Positions 33,640 to 42,721 of a stretch of 64,000 bases of DNA are shown in pieces; within the stretch, counting starts at the first letter, position 1, and each line of letters starts with the position of its first letter. The notes beneath the pieces are model-generated. The model saw nothing but the letters and a program-made list of their open reading frames with translations, was not told where the DNA came from and made no database searches. The stretch comes from Butyrivibrio sp. INlla18 (GTDB taxonomy: Bacteria > Bacillota > Clostridia > Lachnospirales > Lachnospiraceae), in assembly GCF_900103635.1 (NCBI RefSeq), contig NZ_FMXK01000011.1:62001-126000 (forward strand), in the 5' to 3' direction. The translations under genes and the position numbers were made by a program.

Positions 33640-35562
33640 ATGGCTACATACGAACAATATGACGCTTCCAGCATAACAGTACTTGAAGGTCTTGAGGCTG
33701 TAAGGAAGCGCCCAGGTATGTACATTGGAAGCGTTTCTACAAGAGGCTTAAATCATCTTGTCTACGAAATAGTTGATAACGCTGTAGATGAGCATCTCGC
33801 AGGTTTCTGCACACAAATTCATGTGACATTAGAAGCTGATGGTTCAGCTACAATTGAAGATAACGGTCGAGGAATTCCAGTAGGAATGCACGCTAAGGGC
33901 ATTACAGCAGAGCGTGTTGTTCTTACTATGCTCCACGCCGGTGGTAAGTTTGATAATAACGCCTACAAGACAAGTGGTGGTCTTCATGGTGTAGGTTCAT
34001 CCGTTGTAAATGCTCTTTCTACCTGGATGAAAGTTCAGATCAGAAAAGACGGATATATATACGAGGATTCATACGAGAGAGGTATTCCTACGACCAAGCT
34101 TAATAATGGTATGCTTGATCCTGTAGGTACTACAAAGGCTTGCGGAACAACTATCAGTTTCCTTCCTGATGATACTATCTTTGAGAAAACTCGTTTCAAG
34201 GAAGATGATATAAAATCAAGACTTCACGAAACAGCATATCTTAATCCTTCACTTACTATCATTTTCCAGGACAAGAGACCTGGAATAGAGGAATATGTAG
34301 AATTCCATGAACCTGATGGTATCACTGGATTCATCAAGGACATGAACAAGACCAAAGAAGCTGTTCATGACGTTGTTTCATTTAGCGGTGAAAGTGAAGG
34401 CGTAGAAGTAGAAGTTGCTTTCCAGTATGTAAATGAATTCCACGAGGAAGTTCTCGGTTTTTGTAATAATATCTATAATGCAGAAGGTGGTACACACCTT
34501 ACTGGCTTTAAGACAATGTTTACAAATATCATCAACCAGTATGCTAGGGAACTTAATATTCTCAAGGACAAAGATAATAACTTTACAGGTACAGATGTCA
34601 GAAATGGTATGACAGCTGTTGTATCTATCAAGCATCCTGATCCTAGATTTGAAGGTCAGACCAAGACCAAGCTTGATAACCAGGACGCAGCCAAGATCGT
34701 ATCCAAGATCACTAATGATGAAATGACGAGATTCTTTGATAGAAATCTTGAAACATTAAAGTCTATCATTGGATGCGCTGAAAAAGCTGCCAAGATCAGA
34801 AAGACAGAAGAAAAAGCTAAAACAAACATGCTTACCAAGCAGAAGTACTCATTTGATTCTAATGGTAAGCTTGCAAACTGCATCAGTAAGGATGCTTCTA
34901 AGTGCGAGATCTTTATCGTAGAGGGAGATTCTGCCGGTGGTAGTGCCAAGATGGCTCGTGATAGAAACTATCAGGCTATCCTTCCTATCAGAGGTAAGAT
35001 TCTTAACGTAGAAAAGGCCAGCATTGATAAAGTTCTTGCAAATGCCGAGATCAAGACCATGATCAACGCCTTTGGATGCGGCTTCTCAGAAGGATATGGT
35101 AATGACTTTGACATCAACAAGCTTCGTTATGACAAGATCATCATCATGGCGGATGCCGATGTAGATGGTGAGCACATTGCCACACTTCTTTTAACATTGT
35201 TCTACAGATTCATGCCTGAGCTCATATATCAGGGACACGTATATATTGCTATGCCTCCCCTTTATAAGGCTATGCCTTCTAAGGGCAAAGAGGAATATCT
35301 CTATGACGACAGTGCTCTTACTAAGTACAGAAACACTCATAAGGGCAATTTCACTCTGCAAAGATATAAGGGTCTTGGTGAGATGGATCCTCAGCAGCTT
35401 TGGGAGACAACACTTGATCCTGAGCGCAGAATGTTAAGGGCAGTTGAGATCGAGGATGCCAAGATGGCTTCTCAGATGACAGAGCTTCTTATGGGCGTAG
35501 ATGTACCACCAAGAAGAGACTTTATTCATCAGCATGCAACAGATGCCGAGCTTGATGTTTGA
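33640..35562 (+). CDS. Type IIA DNA topoisomerase, subunit B (GyrB/ParE-like)
   Basis: ATPase subunit of 640 residues. ILEGLEAVRKRPGMYIGS-type opening, DNAVDEHLAGF (ATP-Mg Asn), DNGRGIPV, GGLHGVGSSVVNAL, the QTKTKLDN loop, EGDSAGGSAKMARDR and MADADVDGEH (TOPRIM metal residues) are all present. RGKILNVEKA is GyrB-like rather than ParE-like. The gene is paired with subunit A at 35584 and is not near dnaA/recF in this window, which suggests a second enzyme besides the main gyrase, acting as topoisomerase IV. Start ATG 33640 with AAGGGG upstream. Confidence 0.92.
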   Translation: MATYEQYDASSITVLEGLEAVRKRPGMYIGSVSTRGLNHLVYEIVDNAVDEHLAGFCTQIHVTLEADGSATIEDNGRGIPVGMHAKGITAERVVLTMLHAGGKFDNNAYKTSGGLHGVGSSVVNALSTWMKVQIRKDGYIYEDSYERGIPTTKLNNGMLDPVGTTKACGTTISFLPDDTIFEKTRFKEDDIKSRLHETAYLNPSLTIIFQDKRPGIEEYVEFHEPDGITGFIKDMNKTKEAVHDVVSFSGESEGVEVEVAFQYVNEFHEEVLGFCNNIYNAEGGTHLTGFKTMFTNIINQYARELNILKDKDNNFTGTDVRNGMTAVVSIKHPDPRFEGQTKTKLDNQDAAKIVSKITNDEMTRFFDRNLETLKSIIGCAEKAAKIRKTEEKAKTNMLTKQKYSFDSNGKLANCISKDASKCEIFIVEGDSAGGSAKMARDRNYQAILPIRGKILNVEKASIDKVLANAEIKTMINAFGCGFSEGYGNDFDINKLRYDKIIIMADADVDGEHIATLLLTLFYRFMPELIYQGHVYIAMPPLYKAMPSKGKEEYLYDDSALTKYRNTHKGNFTLQRYKGLGEMDPQQLWETTLDPERRMLRAVEIEDAKMASQMTELLMGVDVPPRRDFIHQHATDAELDV

Positions 35563-35583
35563 TAAATACAAAGGATAGATAAA

Positions 35584-37821
35584 ATGGAAGACAGAATTAT
35601 AAGAACAGAATATTCTGAAATAATGCAAAAATCATTCATCGATTATGCCATGAGTGTTATCGTTGCACGTGCACTTCCTGATATAAGAGATGGTCTTAAG
35701 CCCGTTCAGCGTAGAACTCTTTATGATATGTATGAACTTGGCATCAGATATGACAGACCTTACAGAAAGAGTGCCAGAATTGTCGGTGATACAATGGGTA
35801 AATATCACCCTCATGGTGACAGTTCTATCTATGATTGTCTTGTAGTAATGACTCAGGATTTCAAGAAGGCTATTCCACTTGTTGATGGCCATGGTAACTT
35901 CGGTAACATCGAAGGTGATGGAGCCGCTGCCATGCGTTACACAGAGGCAAGGCTTTCTAAGATAACTCAGGAGAACTTCCTGGAAGACCTTGACAAGAAT
36001 GTAGTAGATTTTTTGCCTAACTTTGATGAGACAGAAAAAGAGCCATCAGTACTTCCTGTTAAGATTCCTAATTTCCTTATCAATGGTTCAGAAGGTATTG
36101 CAGTAGGTATGGCAACAAGCACACCTCCTCATAACCTTGCAGAAGTAATTGACGCTGAGATTGCATATATTCAGGATGATACACTTACTACCAAGGACCT
36201 TATGAAGTATATCAAAGGACCTGATTTCCCAACTGGCGGCATAGTTATCAATAAGGACGACCTTAGAGAGATCTATGAAACAGGTGTTGGCAAGATCAGG
36301 ATCAGAGGTAAGGTTGAGACTGAGAAGGGCAAAAACGGACACATAAATCTTGTTATCACTGAGATTCCTTATACTATGATAGGTATGGGAATTGGTAAGT
36401 TCATGGCTGATGTAGCTGAGCTTGCTGAAAAGAAGATAACAAATGACATTATCGATATTTCTAACCAGTCATCAAAAGAAGGTATCAGAATCGTAATCGA
36501 GCTCAAGAAAGATACTGATATTGAGAACTTTACAAACCTTCTTTACAAGAAGACTAAGCTTGAAGATACATTTGGCGTAAACATGCTTGCTATTGATAAC
36601 GGAAGACCAGAGACCATGTCTTTAAAAGAGATCATGCGTGCCTGCGCTGACTTCCAGTTTGAAGTAGCAACCAGAAAATATACAACACTTCTCAAAAAGG
36701 AACAGGATAAGAAGGAGATTCAGGAAGGTCTTATCAAGGCTTGCAATGTTATCGACCTTGTTATCGAAGTTCTTAGAGGCTCAAAAGACCGCGCCATGGC
36801 CAAGAACTGCCTTGTAAATGGCGTTACAGATGGAATAGGCTTTAAATCAAGAGAATCTCAGGCTATGGCTGCACAGCTTCTTTTCACAGAGGCACAGGCA
36901 GATGCTATTTTAGAGATGCGTCTCTACAAGCTCATTGGACTTGAACTTGATGCCCTTGTAAAAGAGCACGAGCAGACAGTTGCTAATATCTATAGATATG
37001 AAGATATCTTAGAGAGCCATGACTCTATGTCTATGGTTATCCAGAATGAGCTACTCAAGATCAAAAAAGAGTATCAGTCTCAGAGAAAGACTATTATCGA
37101 TAACAGAGAGACTGCTGTATACGAAGAAAAGCCTGTTGAAGAGATCGATGTAGCATTTATCATGGATAAGTTTGGCTATGCCAAAACTATCGATGCTACA
37201 ACATATGAAAAGAACAAAGAGACTATCGAAGCTGAGTTTAAGTTCTCATTTATCATGAAGAACACAGGTAAGGTATGCTTCTTTACAAATACTGGTAATC
37301 TCCATACTGTTAAGGCTATGGATCTTCCTCAGGGCAAGATGAGAGATAAGGGTGTACCTATTGATAATGTAAGTAATTTTGATACCTCCAAGGAAACTAT
37401 TGTCCTTGCCGCAAGCCAGTCAGACCTTAACCTTTACAGGTTGTTATTTACTACCAAAATGTCTATGATGAAAGTAGTAGATGGCGGAGAATTTGATGTT
37501 TCAAAGAGAACCGTAGCTGCAACCAAGCTAAATGATGGCGATGAGGTTGTAAACGTAGAGATCCTTCACACACAAAAGACAGTGATCTTGCAGTCTAATG
37601 ATGGATATTTCCTTAGATTCTACGTTGAACAGGTTCCTGAGAAAAAGAAAGCCGCTGTAGGTGTACGTGGTATGAGGCTTGGAAAGAACGACTTTGTAAG
37701 AGATGTCTATTACCTCGATGATATGGAAGAAAAATCCATAGAACACAACGATAAAGAGCTTCATCTTGGACATTTAAAAGTAACAAGTAGAGATACAAAG
37801 GGAACAAAGGTGAGATTATGA
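35584..37821 (+). CDS. Type IIA DNA topoisomerase, subunit A (ParC/GyrA-like)
   Basis: DNA-cleaving subunit of 745 residues. The catalytic tyrosine is in AAMRYTEARL. The quinolone-determining segment reads HPHGDSSIYDCL, with the usual Ser and Asp. The C-terminal beta-propeller begins near residue 510, but I find no Q-[RK]-R-G-G-[RK]-G GyrA box; the nearest segment reads QGKMRDKGVPI. Absence of that box argues for decatenation or relaxation (topoisomerase IV-like) rather than supercoiling. It follows the B subunit by 21 bases and overlaps rsmD by four. Confidence 0.92.
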   Translation: MEDRIIRTEYSEIMQKSFIDYAMSVIVARALPDIRDGLKPVQRRTLYDMYELGIRYDRPYRKSARIVGDTMGKYHPHGDSSIYDCLVVMTQDFKKAIPLVDGHGNFGNIEGDGAAAMRYTEARLSKITQENFLEDLDKNVVDFLPNFDETEKEPSVLPVKIPNFLINGSEGIAVGMATSTPPHNLAEVIDAEIAYIQDDTLTTKDLMKYIKGPDFPTGGIVINKDDLREIYETGVGKIRIRGKVETEKGKNGHINLVITEIPYTMIGMGIGKFMADVAELAEKKITNDIIDISNQSSKEGIRIVIELKKDTDIENFTNLLYKKTKLEDTFGVNMLAIDNGRPETMSLKEIMRACADFQFEVATRKYTTLLKKEQDKKEIQEGLIKACNVIDLVIEVLRGSKDRAMAKNCLVNGVTDGIGFKSRESQAMAAQLLFTEAQADAILEMRLYKLIGLELDALVKEHEQTVANIYRYEDILESHDSMSMVIQNELLKIKKEYQSQRKTIIDNRETAVYEEKPVEEIDVAFIMDKFGYAKTIDATTYEKNKETIEAEFKFSFIMKNTGKVCFFTNTGNLHTVKAMDLPQGKMRDKGVPIDNVSNFDTSKETIVLAASQSDLNLYRLLFTTKMSMMKVVDGGEFDVSKRTVAATKLNDGDEVVNVEILHTQKTVILQSNDGYFLRFYVEQVPEKKKAAVGVRGMRLGKNDFVRDVYYLDDMEEKSIEHNDKELHLGHLKVTSRDTKGTKVRL

Positions 37822-38375
37822 GAGTAATTGCAGGTAGTGCCAGAAGACTTCGTCTTTTGACTCCTGAAGGAAATGATACCAGGCCTACACAAGACAGGAT
37901 CAAAGAAACTTTATTTAATATGATACAGAATGACGTTCCAGGGGCTGTTTTTATCGACCTCTTTGCTGGAAGTGGTGGAATAGGCATAGAAGCTTTATCT
38001 AGAGGCGCTTCTAGAGCATATTTTATCGAAAACGCTGCTAAAGCCTACAAATGTATAATGGAAAACCTTAAGACCACCCATTTCGAAGACGTAGCTACTG
38101 TATTCAAGCAGGATGTGGTAATTGCTCTTAGAAATATACATGAAAAGGAAGCAGATATCATTTTTATCGATCCACCATATCAGGCTGGACTATACGAGAG
38201 GACACTTTCTCAATTAGCAACAATGTCCTATGTTACAGAGAATACAATGATCATATTGGAAAGTCCTGTAGACATGGATTTCTCTTTTGTTTCAGACTAT
38301 GGCTTTGAAGTTAGAAGAGAAAAGGAGTACAAAACTAATAAGCATGTATTTTTGTACAGAAAGGAAAACCTATGA
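37818..38375 (+). CDS. rsmD: 16S rRNA (guanine(966)-N(2))-methyltransferase RsmD
   Basis: SAM-dependent methyltransferase of 185 residues. RVIAGSARRLRLLTPEGN and TRPTQDRIKETLFNMI form the typical N-terminus, DLFAGSGGIGIEALSRGA is motif I, and FIDPPYQAGLYE carries the DPPY catalytic motif. It methylates G966 of 16S rRNA in the small subunit. Four-base ATGA overlaps on both sides link it to the topoisomerase gene and coaD. Confidence 0.96.
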   Translation: MRVIAGSARRLRLLTPEGNDTRPTQDRIKETLFNMIQNDVPGAVFIDLFAGSGGIGIEALSRGASRAYFIENAAKAYKCIMENLKTTHFEDVATVFKQDVVIALRNIHEKEADIIFIDPPYQAGLYERTLSQLATMSYVTENTMIILESPVDMDFSFVSDYGFEVRREKEYKTNKHVFLYRKENL

Positions 38376-38857
38376 AAGTAGCAGTTTATCCTGGTAGCTT
38401 TGATCCAGTCACACTGGGGCATTTGGACGTGATACAGCGTGCATCAGCCATGTTTGATAAGGTTGTTGTGGCAGTAATGTGCAATTCCGCCAAAACTCCA
38501 TTGTTTACCCTTGATGAACGTGTTAAAATGTTAAGAGAGTCCGTAAAAGGTCTTAATAATGTCGAAATAGAATCTTTTGATGGTCTTCTCATAGACTATT
38601 GCAAAAAAGAAAATATCCATATTGTTATCAGAGGACTTAGGGCTATAACTGATTTCGAATATGAACTTCAGATAGCACAGACTAATAAAGAGCTTTCACA
38701 TAACATGGTTGATACTGTATTTTTAACAACAAGTATTAAGTATTCATACCTTAGTAGCTCAGTTGTTAAGGAAATTGCCAGCTATAACGGTGATATTTCG
38801 CCATGTGTTTCTGATTTTGTGGCAGATGCGCTATACCAAAAATATGGGTTTAGATAA
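38372..38857 (+). CDS. coaD: Phosphopantetheine adenylyltransferase CoaD
   Basis: Penultimate step of coenzyme A synthesis, transferring AMP from ATP to 4'-phosphopantetheine. The 161 residues show the nucleotidyltransferase motif YPGSFDPVTLGHLDVI, the VIRGLRAITDFEYELQ segment and the C-terminal YSYLSSSVVKE (I-S-S-x-x-x-R/K type). Length is standard. It overlaps rsmD by four bases, a pairing common in Firmicutes. Confidence 0.97.
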   Translation: MKVAVYPGSFDPVTLGHLDVIQRASAMFDKVVVAVMCNSAKTPLFTLDERVKMLRESVKGLNNVEIESFDGLLIDYCKKENIHIVIRGLRAITDFEYELQIAQTNKELSHNMVDTVFLTTSIKYSYLSSSVVKEIASYNGDISPCVSDFVADALYQKYGFR

Positions 38858-38875
38858 AACTACGGGGGTATAAAA

Positions 38876-39574
38876 ATGACCAGCAGGATTGAACAACTTA
38901 TTGATGAGATCGAAACATATATCGATAATTGCAAGCCTCAGCCTCTTTCTCAGACCAAAATCATTGTAAATAAAGAGGAAATTGATGAGCTTTTAAGAGA
39001 ACTTAGGAGCAAAACTCCTGAAGAGATCAAGAAGTATCAAAAGATCATCAGCAACAAAGAGGCTATCTTAAATGATGCAAGAAAGAAAGCTGAAGAGATC
39101 GTAGATCAGGCTACAATCAAGACTAACAAGCTTATTAACGAGCATGAGATCATGCAGCAGGCCTATGCGCAGGCTAATGAAGTTGTATCTCAGGCTGCAA
39201 TGCAGGCAAAAGAGATTCTTGATAACGCTATGATCGAAGCTAATAATATGAAAGCTTCAGCTGTTCAGTATACAGATCAGTTGCTTGCAGGGGTTGAGGA
39301 TGTTATTTCTCAGTCTATTGATGCAACCAGCAAGAACACTGATGATATCATTGACTCGATCAAGCTTCACAGCGTTGAGATGGTCAAGAATATCAGCCAG
39401 AGCAATGACAGCATTCTTTCAGCTCTCACTCAGTATAGTGAAGTGATCAAGTCAAACAGAGCTGATCTCAAGATGCCGGAAGCTTCAAGCCAGACGCCAT
39501 CTCCAGAGCCACAGGCTGTAGAAGAGGCTGGAATCACTGAACAGGAAGCACTTAATCTAGATATGATCAACTAA
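38876..39574 (+). CDS. Uncharacterised coiled-coil protein (DivIVA-like organisation)
   Basis: Protein of 232 residues with no membrane segment. From about residue 30 to 190 it is an almost continuous charged helix. The middle is rich in Ala, Gln and Asn (QQAYAQANEVVSQAAMQAKE), recalling DivIVA/SepIVA or H-type ATPase subunit helices. The C-terminal 25 residues are Pro/Ser/Gln-rich. It follows coaD by 18 bases with a GGGGG site. I cannot name a family; a scaffolding role near cell division or wall synthesis is a guess from the shape and the amidase gene next door. Confidence 0.7.
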   Translation: MTSRIEQLIDEIETYIDNCKPQPLSQTKIIVNKEEIDELLRELRSKTPEEIKKYQKIISNKEAILNDARKKAEEIVDQATIKTNKLINEHEIMQQAYAQANEVVSQAAMQAKEILDNAMIEANNMKASAVQYTDQLLAGVEDVISQSIDATSKNTDDIIDSIKLHSVEMVKNISQSNDSILSALTQYSEVIKSNRADLKMPEASSQTPSPEPQAVEEAGITEQEALNLDMIN

Positions 39575-39582
39575 GAAAACAT

Positions 39583-39614
39583 TAAGCTGCCGCTTTTATG
39601 CGACAGCTTATTTT
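39583..39614 (+). terminator. Probable terminator after the coiled-coil gene
   Basis: Stem TAAGCTGCCGC (39583-39593) with GCGACAGCTTA (39600-39610), one mismatch, six-base loop, then TTTTG. The T run is short. Confidence 0.65.
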
Positions 39615-39630
39615 GAAAAAGGGGATATAA

Positions 39631-40680
39631 ATGAAAAAAGTTTTAGTTTTTTTTGCTATTATTATGAGTTTATTCTCATTCTTATTATTACCAAGCTTTA
39701 CTATCAAGACAGAAGCTGCAAATAAGCCAGTTGTAATTGTTATCGACCCAGGTCATGGCGGAACAGGTGATAGAAATCTTGGAGCTCAGTACAACGGTTT
39801 TTCAGAAAAAGATCTTACATTAAAAGTTGCAAATGCAATGAAAGCAGAGCTTGAAAAATACGATAATGTAACTGTTTATCTTACAAGAACTGCTGATGGT
39901 TATATTTCACTAGAAGATAGAGCTGCTTTTGCAAAGAGCGTAAATGCAAACTTTGTATATAGCATTCATTTTAATGCTTCTACAGAACATAACTTCTATG
40001 GCTCAGAAATCTGGACTTCAGCCTTTGGATCTTTTTATCAGGCTGGTTACGATTTCGGACAGATTGAATCAGGAGAGCTTTCAACCCTAGGTCTTTATCA
40101 GAAGGGTGTCAAATCAAAGCTTGGAAGTACTGGCAAAGACTACTACGGAATCATCAGAGCAAGCGTGGCTAGAAATATTCCTTGCGTCATCATTGAGCAT
40201 GCTTATCTTGACCATGGCTATGATCTTCCTTTATTAAAGCAGGCTGATTTTACAAGTAAGCTTGGCGTATGCGATGCTACAGCAGTTGCCAAGTATTTTA
40301 AGTTAACATCTAGCTCTACAGGAACTGACTATTCAGGCTACAAGTTCACATCAGTAAAAAAGCCTTCATCACCAGTAAGGCAGGATCTTACAGACCCAGA
40401 TTATTGCGATATTTCTGTGATCTCCTATGATAAATCATCAAGAAATGCACTAGTACAGATGTCTACCAAGGATAGCCAGAGCCCTGTCATCTATTTTGCT
40501 TATAGCTATGACGGAGGTAAGACCTTTTCATACCTTCAGATGTGGGATAGAACCCAGGAGACTCAGTCCTTTAATGTAAATATTCCAAAAAGTGTCACAA
40601 ATCCAAGTATTGTTTGCAGGGCCTATAATAACTTCGAGTTGTTCACACAAAGCGCTCCAGCTGCAGTTCCTGGCTATTAA
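39631..40680 (+). CDS. Secreted N-acetylmuramoyl-L-alanine amidase (Amidase_3)
   Basis: Cell wall hydrolase of 349 residues with a signal peptide (KK, then a hydrophobic stretch to about residue 25, cleavage probably after TEA at 29-31). The Amidase_3 domain shows all zinc/catalytic residues: His in IDPGHGG, Glu in GFSEKDLTLK, His in YSIHFNAS and Glu in VIIEHAYL. The C-terminal about 100 residues form a separate beta-rich domain (SYDKSSRNALVQMSTKDSQ), which I do not recognise and which may bind the wall. Start ATG 39631 with AAAAGGGG upstream. Confidence 0.9.
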   Translation: MKKVLVFFAIIMSLFSFLLLPSFTIKTEAANKPVVIVIDPGHGGTGDRNLGAQYNGFSEKDLTLKVANAMKAELEKYDNVTVYLTRTADGYISLEDRAAFAKSVNANFVYSIHFNASTEHNFYGSEIWTSAFGSFYQAGYDFGQIESGELSTLGLYQKGVKSKLGSTGKDYYGIIRASVARNIPCVIIEHAYLDHGYDLPLLKQADFTSKLGVCDATAVAKYFKLTSSSTGTDYSGYKFTSVKKPSSPVRQDLTDPDYCDISVISYDKSSRNALVQMSTKDSQSPVIYFAYSYDGGKTFSYLQMWDRTQETQSFNVNIPKSVTNPSIVCRAYNNFELFTQSAPAAVPGY

Positions 40681-40702
40681 TTTTGATTAGAAAGAGTATA
40701 AA

Positions 40703-41431
40703 TTGAGATTAGATAAATTCCTTGGTGATCATAATATTGGCACCAGAAAACAGATAAAAGAATATGTGAAAAACGGAAGATGCAAGGTAAATGGCGTTGT
40801 TGTCACAAAATCTGATATTCATATTAATGAAAACACAGATGAGATCTCTTTTGACGAGATTCCTCTTACCTATGCTAAGTTCCATTATTACATGCTTTAT
40901 AAGCCACAGGGCGTAGTTTCAGCTACAACTGATGGCAAAAATGAAACTGTTCTTGCTCTTTTAAAGGATGAAAATGTTAAGGGATTGAATCCTGCAGGAA
41001 GACTGGACATCGATACTGAAGGGCTTTTACTTTTAACTGATGACGGAGGGCTTATTCATAGACTTCTTTCTCCAAAGAAGCACGTAGACAAGACCTACGA
41101 AGTTCATCTAAAAAAGGAGCTTTCTGATGAAGATATTAAATTGTTGGAGGAGGGCATTGATATAGGAGATACCAAGGACGATGGAACTCCATATCTGACA
41201 CTTCCAGCTAAGATCGTAAGAAGAGAAAAGGATGAAGAAGGAAGACCTGTTATTCATCTTATTATTCACGAAGGAAGATTTCATCAGGTCAAGAGAATGC
41301 TTGAGGCAGTTGGCAACAAGGTAGAATTTCTTAAAAGGATCACCTTTGGACCACTTGTTCTTGATGAAGACTTAAACCCTTCAGAATACAGACTTTTAAA
41401 TGAAAAAGAATTAAGAGAATTAGGATTGTAA
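40703..41431 (+). CDS. rsuA: Pseudouridine synthase, RsuA-like
   Basis: Protein of 242 residues with an N-terminal S4 domain (LDKFLGDHNIGTRKQIKEYV) and the catalytic motif GRLDIDTEGLLLLTDDG. EGRFHQVKRMLEAVG in the C-terminal half is the RsuA family pattern. The likely target is 16S rRNA U516, as for RsuA. The start is a TTG at 40703 with only a weak AAAGAG ahead. It is the second of three pseudouridine synthases in the window, and the HAD gene starts four bases later. Confidence 0.86.
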   Translation: MRLDKFLGDHNIGTRKQIKEYVKNGRCKVNGVVVTKSDIHINENTDEISFDEIPLTYAKFHYYMLYKPQGVVSATTDGKNETVLALLKDENVKGLNPAGRLDIDTEGLLLLTDDGGLIHRLLSPKKHVDKTYEVHLKKELSDEDIKLLEEGIDIGDTKDDGTPYLTLPAKIVRREKDEEGRPVIHLIIHEGRFHQVKRMLEAVGNKVEFLKRITFGPLVLDEDLNPSEYRLLNEKELRELGL

Positions 41432-41435
41432 ATAT

Positions 41436-42098
41436 ATGGTTAATTTATGCCTTGATGATTATGAAGCTGTCATATTTGACCTTGATGGTTCATTAGTTGA
41501 TTCCATGTGGATGTGGAAGGCTATTGACAAAGAATATCTTACCGGCTTTGGAATCACACCACCTGAGACTTTGCAGCAGGATATTGGTGGCAGAAGCTTT
41601 ATAGAGACAGCGCAATATTTTAAAGATAGATTTGGAATTAAGGATTCCATCGAAAAGATTGGCGACGATTGGAATAAAATGGCCTGGGATAAATATACTA
41701 ACGAAGTCCCACTAAAGGATGGTGCTTTTTCTTTTATCAAAACCTGCATAGCTAAGGGCTTAAAGCTTGGCATTGCATCTAGTAACTCCACGGAGCTTAT
41801 AGAACAGGTTCTAGGAACTCACAACATAAAGGATATGTTTGGAAGCATCAAATCTGGCACAGAGGTGCTTAAGGGTAAGCCAGCACCTGATGTTTATCTT
41901 GAGGTTTCTAATGAGCTTTCTGTTGCACCTGAAAAGTGCCTTGTTTTTGAAGATCTTGTAGATGGCATCAAAGCAGGTAAAAGTGCCGGAATGACTGTAA
42001 TTGCTGTTAGTGATGACTATTCAAGACACAGCGATGATGTCAAAAAAGACTTATCCGACTACTATATTGAAGACTACAACGAAATCGTTCTTGAGTAA
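41436..42098 (+). CDS. HAD-superfamily hydrolase, beta-phosphoglucomutase-like
   Basis: Protein of 220 residues with the four HAD motifs: FDLDGSLVDS (nucleophile Asp and general acid Asp), ASSNS, the lysine in KGKPAPDVY and FEDLVDGIKAG. The cap domain between motifs I and II is helical, as in subfamily I (PGMB and phosphoglycolate phosphatase types). The substrate is not evident. It starts four bases after the RsuA-like gene and precedes a membrane protein by nine bases, so it is part of a housekeeping operon. Confidence 0.87.
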   Translation: MVNLCLDDYEAVIFDLDGSLVDSMWMWKAIDKEYLTGFGITPPETLQQDIGGRSFIETAQYFKDRFGIKDSIEKIGDDWNKMAWDKYTNEVPLKDGAFSFIKTCIAKGLKLGIASSNSTELIEQVLGTHNIKDMFGSIKSGTEVLKGKPAPDVYLEVSNELSVAPEKCLVFEDLVDGIKAGKSAGMTVIAVSDDYSRHSDDVKKDLSDYYIEDYNEIVLE

Positions 42099-42107
42099 GG
42101 GGAATTT

Positions 42108-42710
42108 ATGAAAAAGATTTACAAAGGCGACTTTGGATATATTGAAAACAATAGAAAGAAAGCCATTATCAGAACATCTATTTTTCTAGCAATAGTACTT
42201 ATCTTGTTTTTGACAGGTCTATTTTTTAAGCATACTCAGAAAAATGTTTTTAGTATTTTAGCTGCTCTTTTCTGCCTTCCAACTGGATGGAGCGGTGTTA
42301 ATTTGATCATGTTCCTTAAAGCTAAAGGCTGTTCTAAGGAAGACTTTAGAGTAATAGAGTCTCATAAAGGTGAGCTTTTGATCCACTATGATCACATTAT
42401 CACATCCTATGAAAAGAACTATTATGTAATGGCTTCTACAGTACTTGATAAAAATATATGCTGCTACACATCAGACAAGGACATGGATACTTCTGACTGC
42501 GAAAAGCACATCAAAAAGATGATGGCAAGTAGCGGATATTCTAGCTATAGCATCAAGATCTTTGATGACCTTAAGAGCTTTTGCGACAGACTTGATCAGC
42601 TTGAGAAGCTTCGTGCTGATAAGGGTATTGACCCTCAAAAGATCGAGGATTCATGGGAAGCTGGAACAGTTGAGACTCCTGCAGGAGTTCTTTTATCTAT
42701 ATCTTTATAA
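42108..42710 (+). CDS. Uncharacterised two-helix membrane protein
   Basis: Protein of 200 residues, not recognised. A basic N-terminus of about 20 residues is followed by two membrane helices (about 22-40 and 46-68). The remaining 130 residues are probably cytoplasmic and contain six cysteines (CSKEDF, ICCYTS, SDCEKH, FCDRL and others) without a clear metal-binding spacing. It has a good ribosome site (AAGGGGA) and sits between the HAD phosphatase and the RluD-like gene. Its tight spacing suggests it belongs to the same transcript. Confidence 0.75.
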   Translation: MKKIYKGDFGYIENNRKKAIIRTSIFLAIVLILFLTGLFFKHTQKNVFSILAALFCLPTGWSGVNLIMFLKAKGCSKEDFRVIESHKGELLIHYDHIITSYEKNYYVMASTVLDKNICCYTSDKDMDTSDCEKHIKKMMASSGYSSYSIKIFDDLKSFCDRLDQLEKLRADKGIDPQKIEDSWEAGTVETPAGVLLSISL

Positions 42711-42721
42711 TAGGTTTTTAT

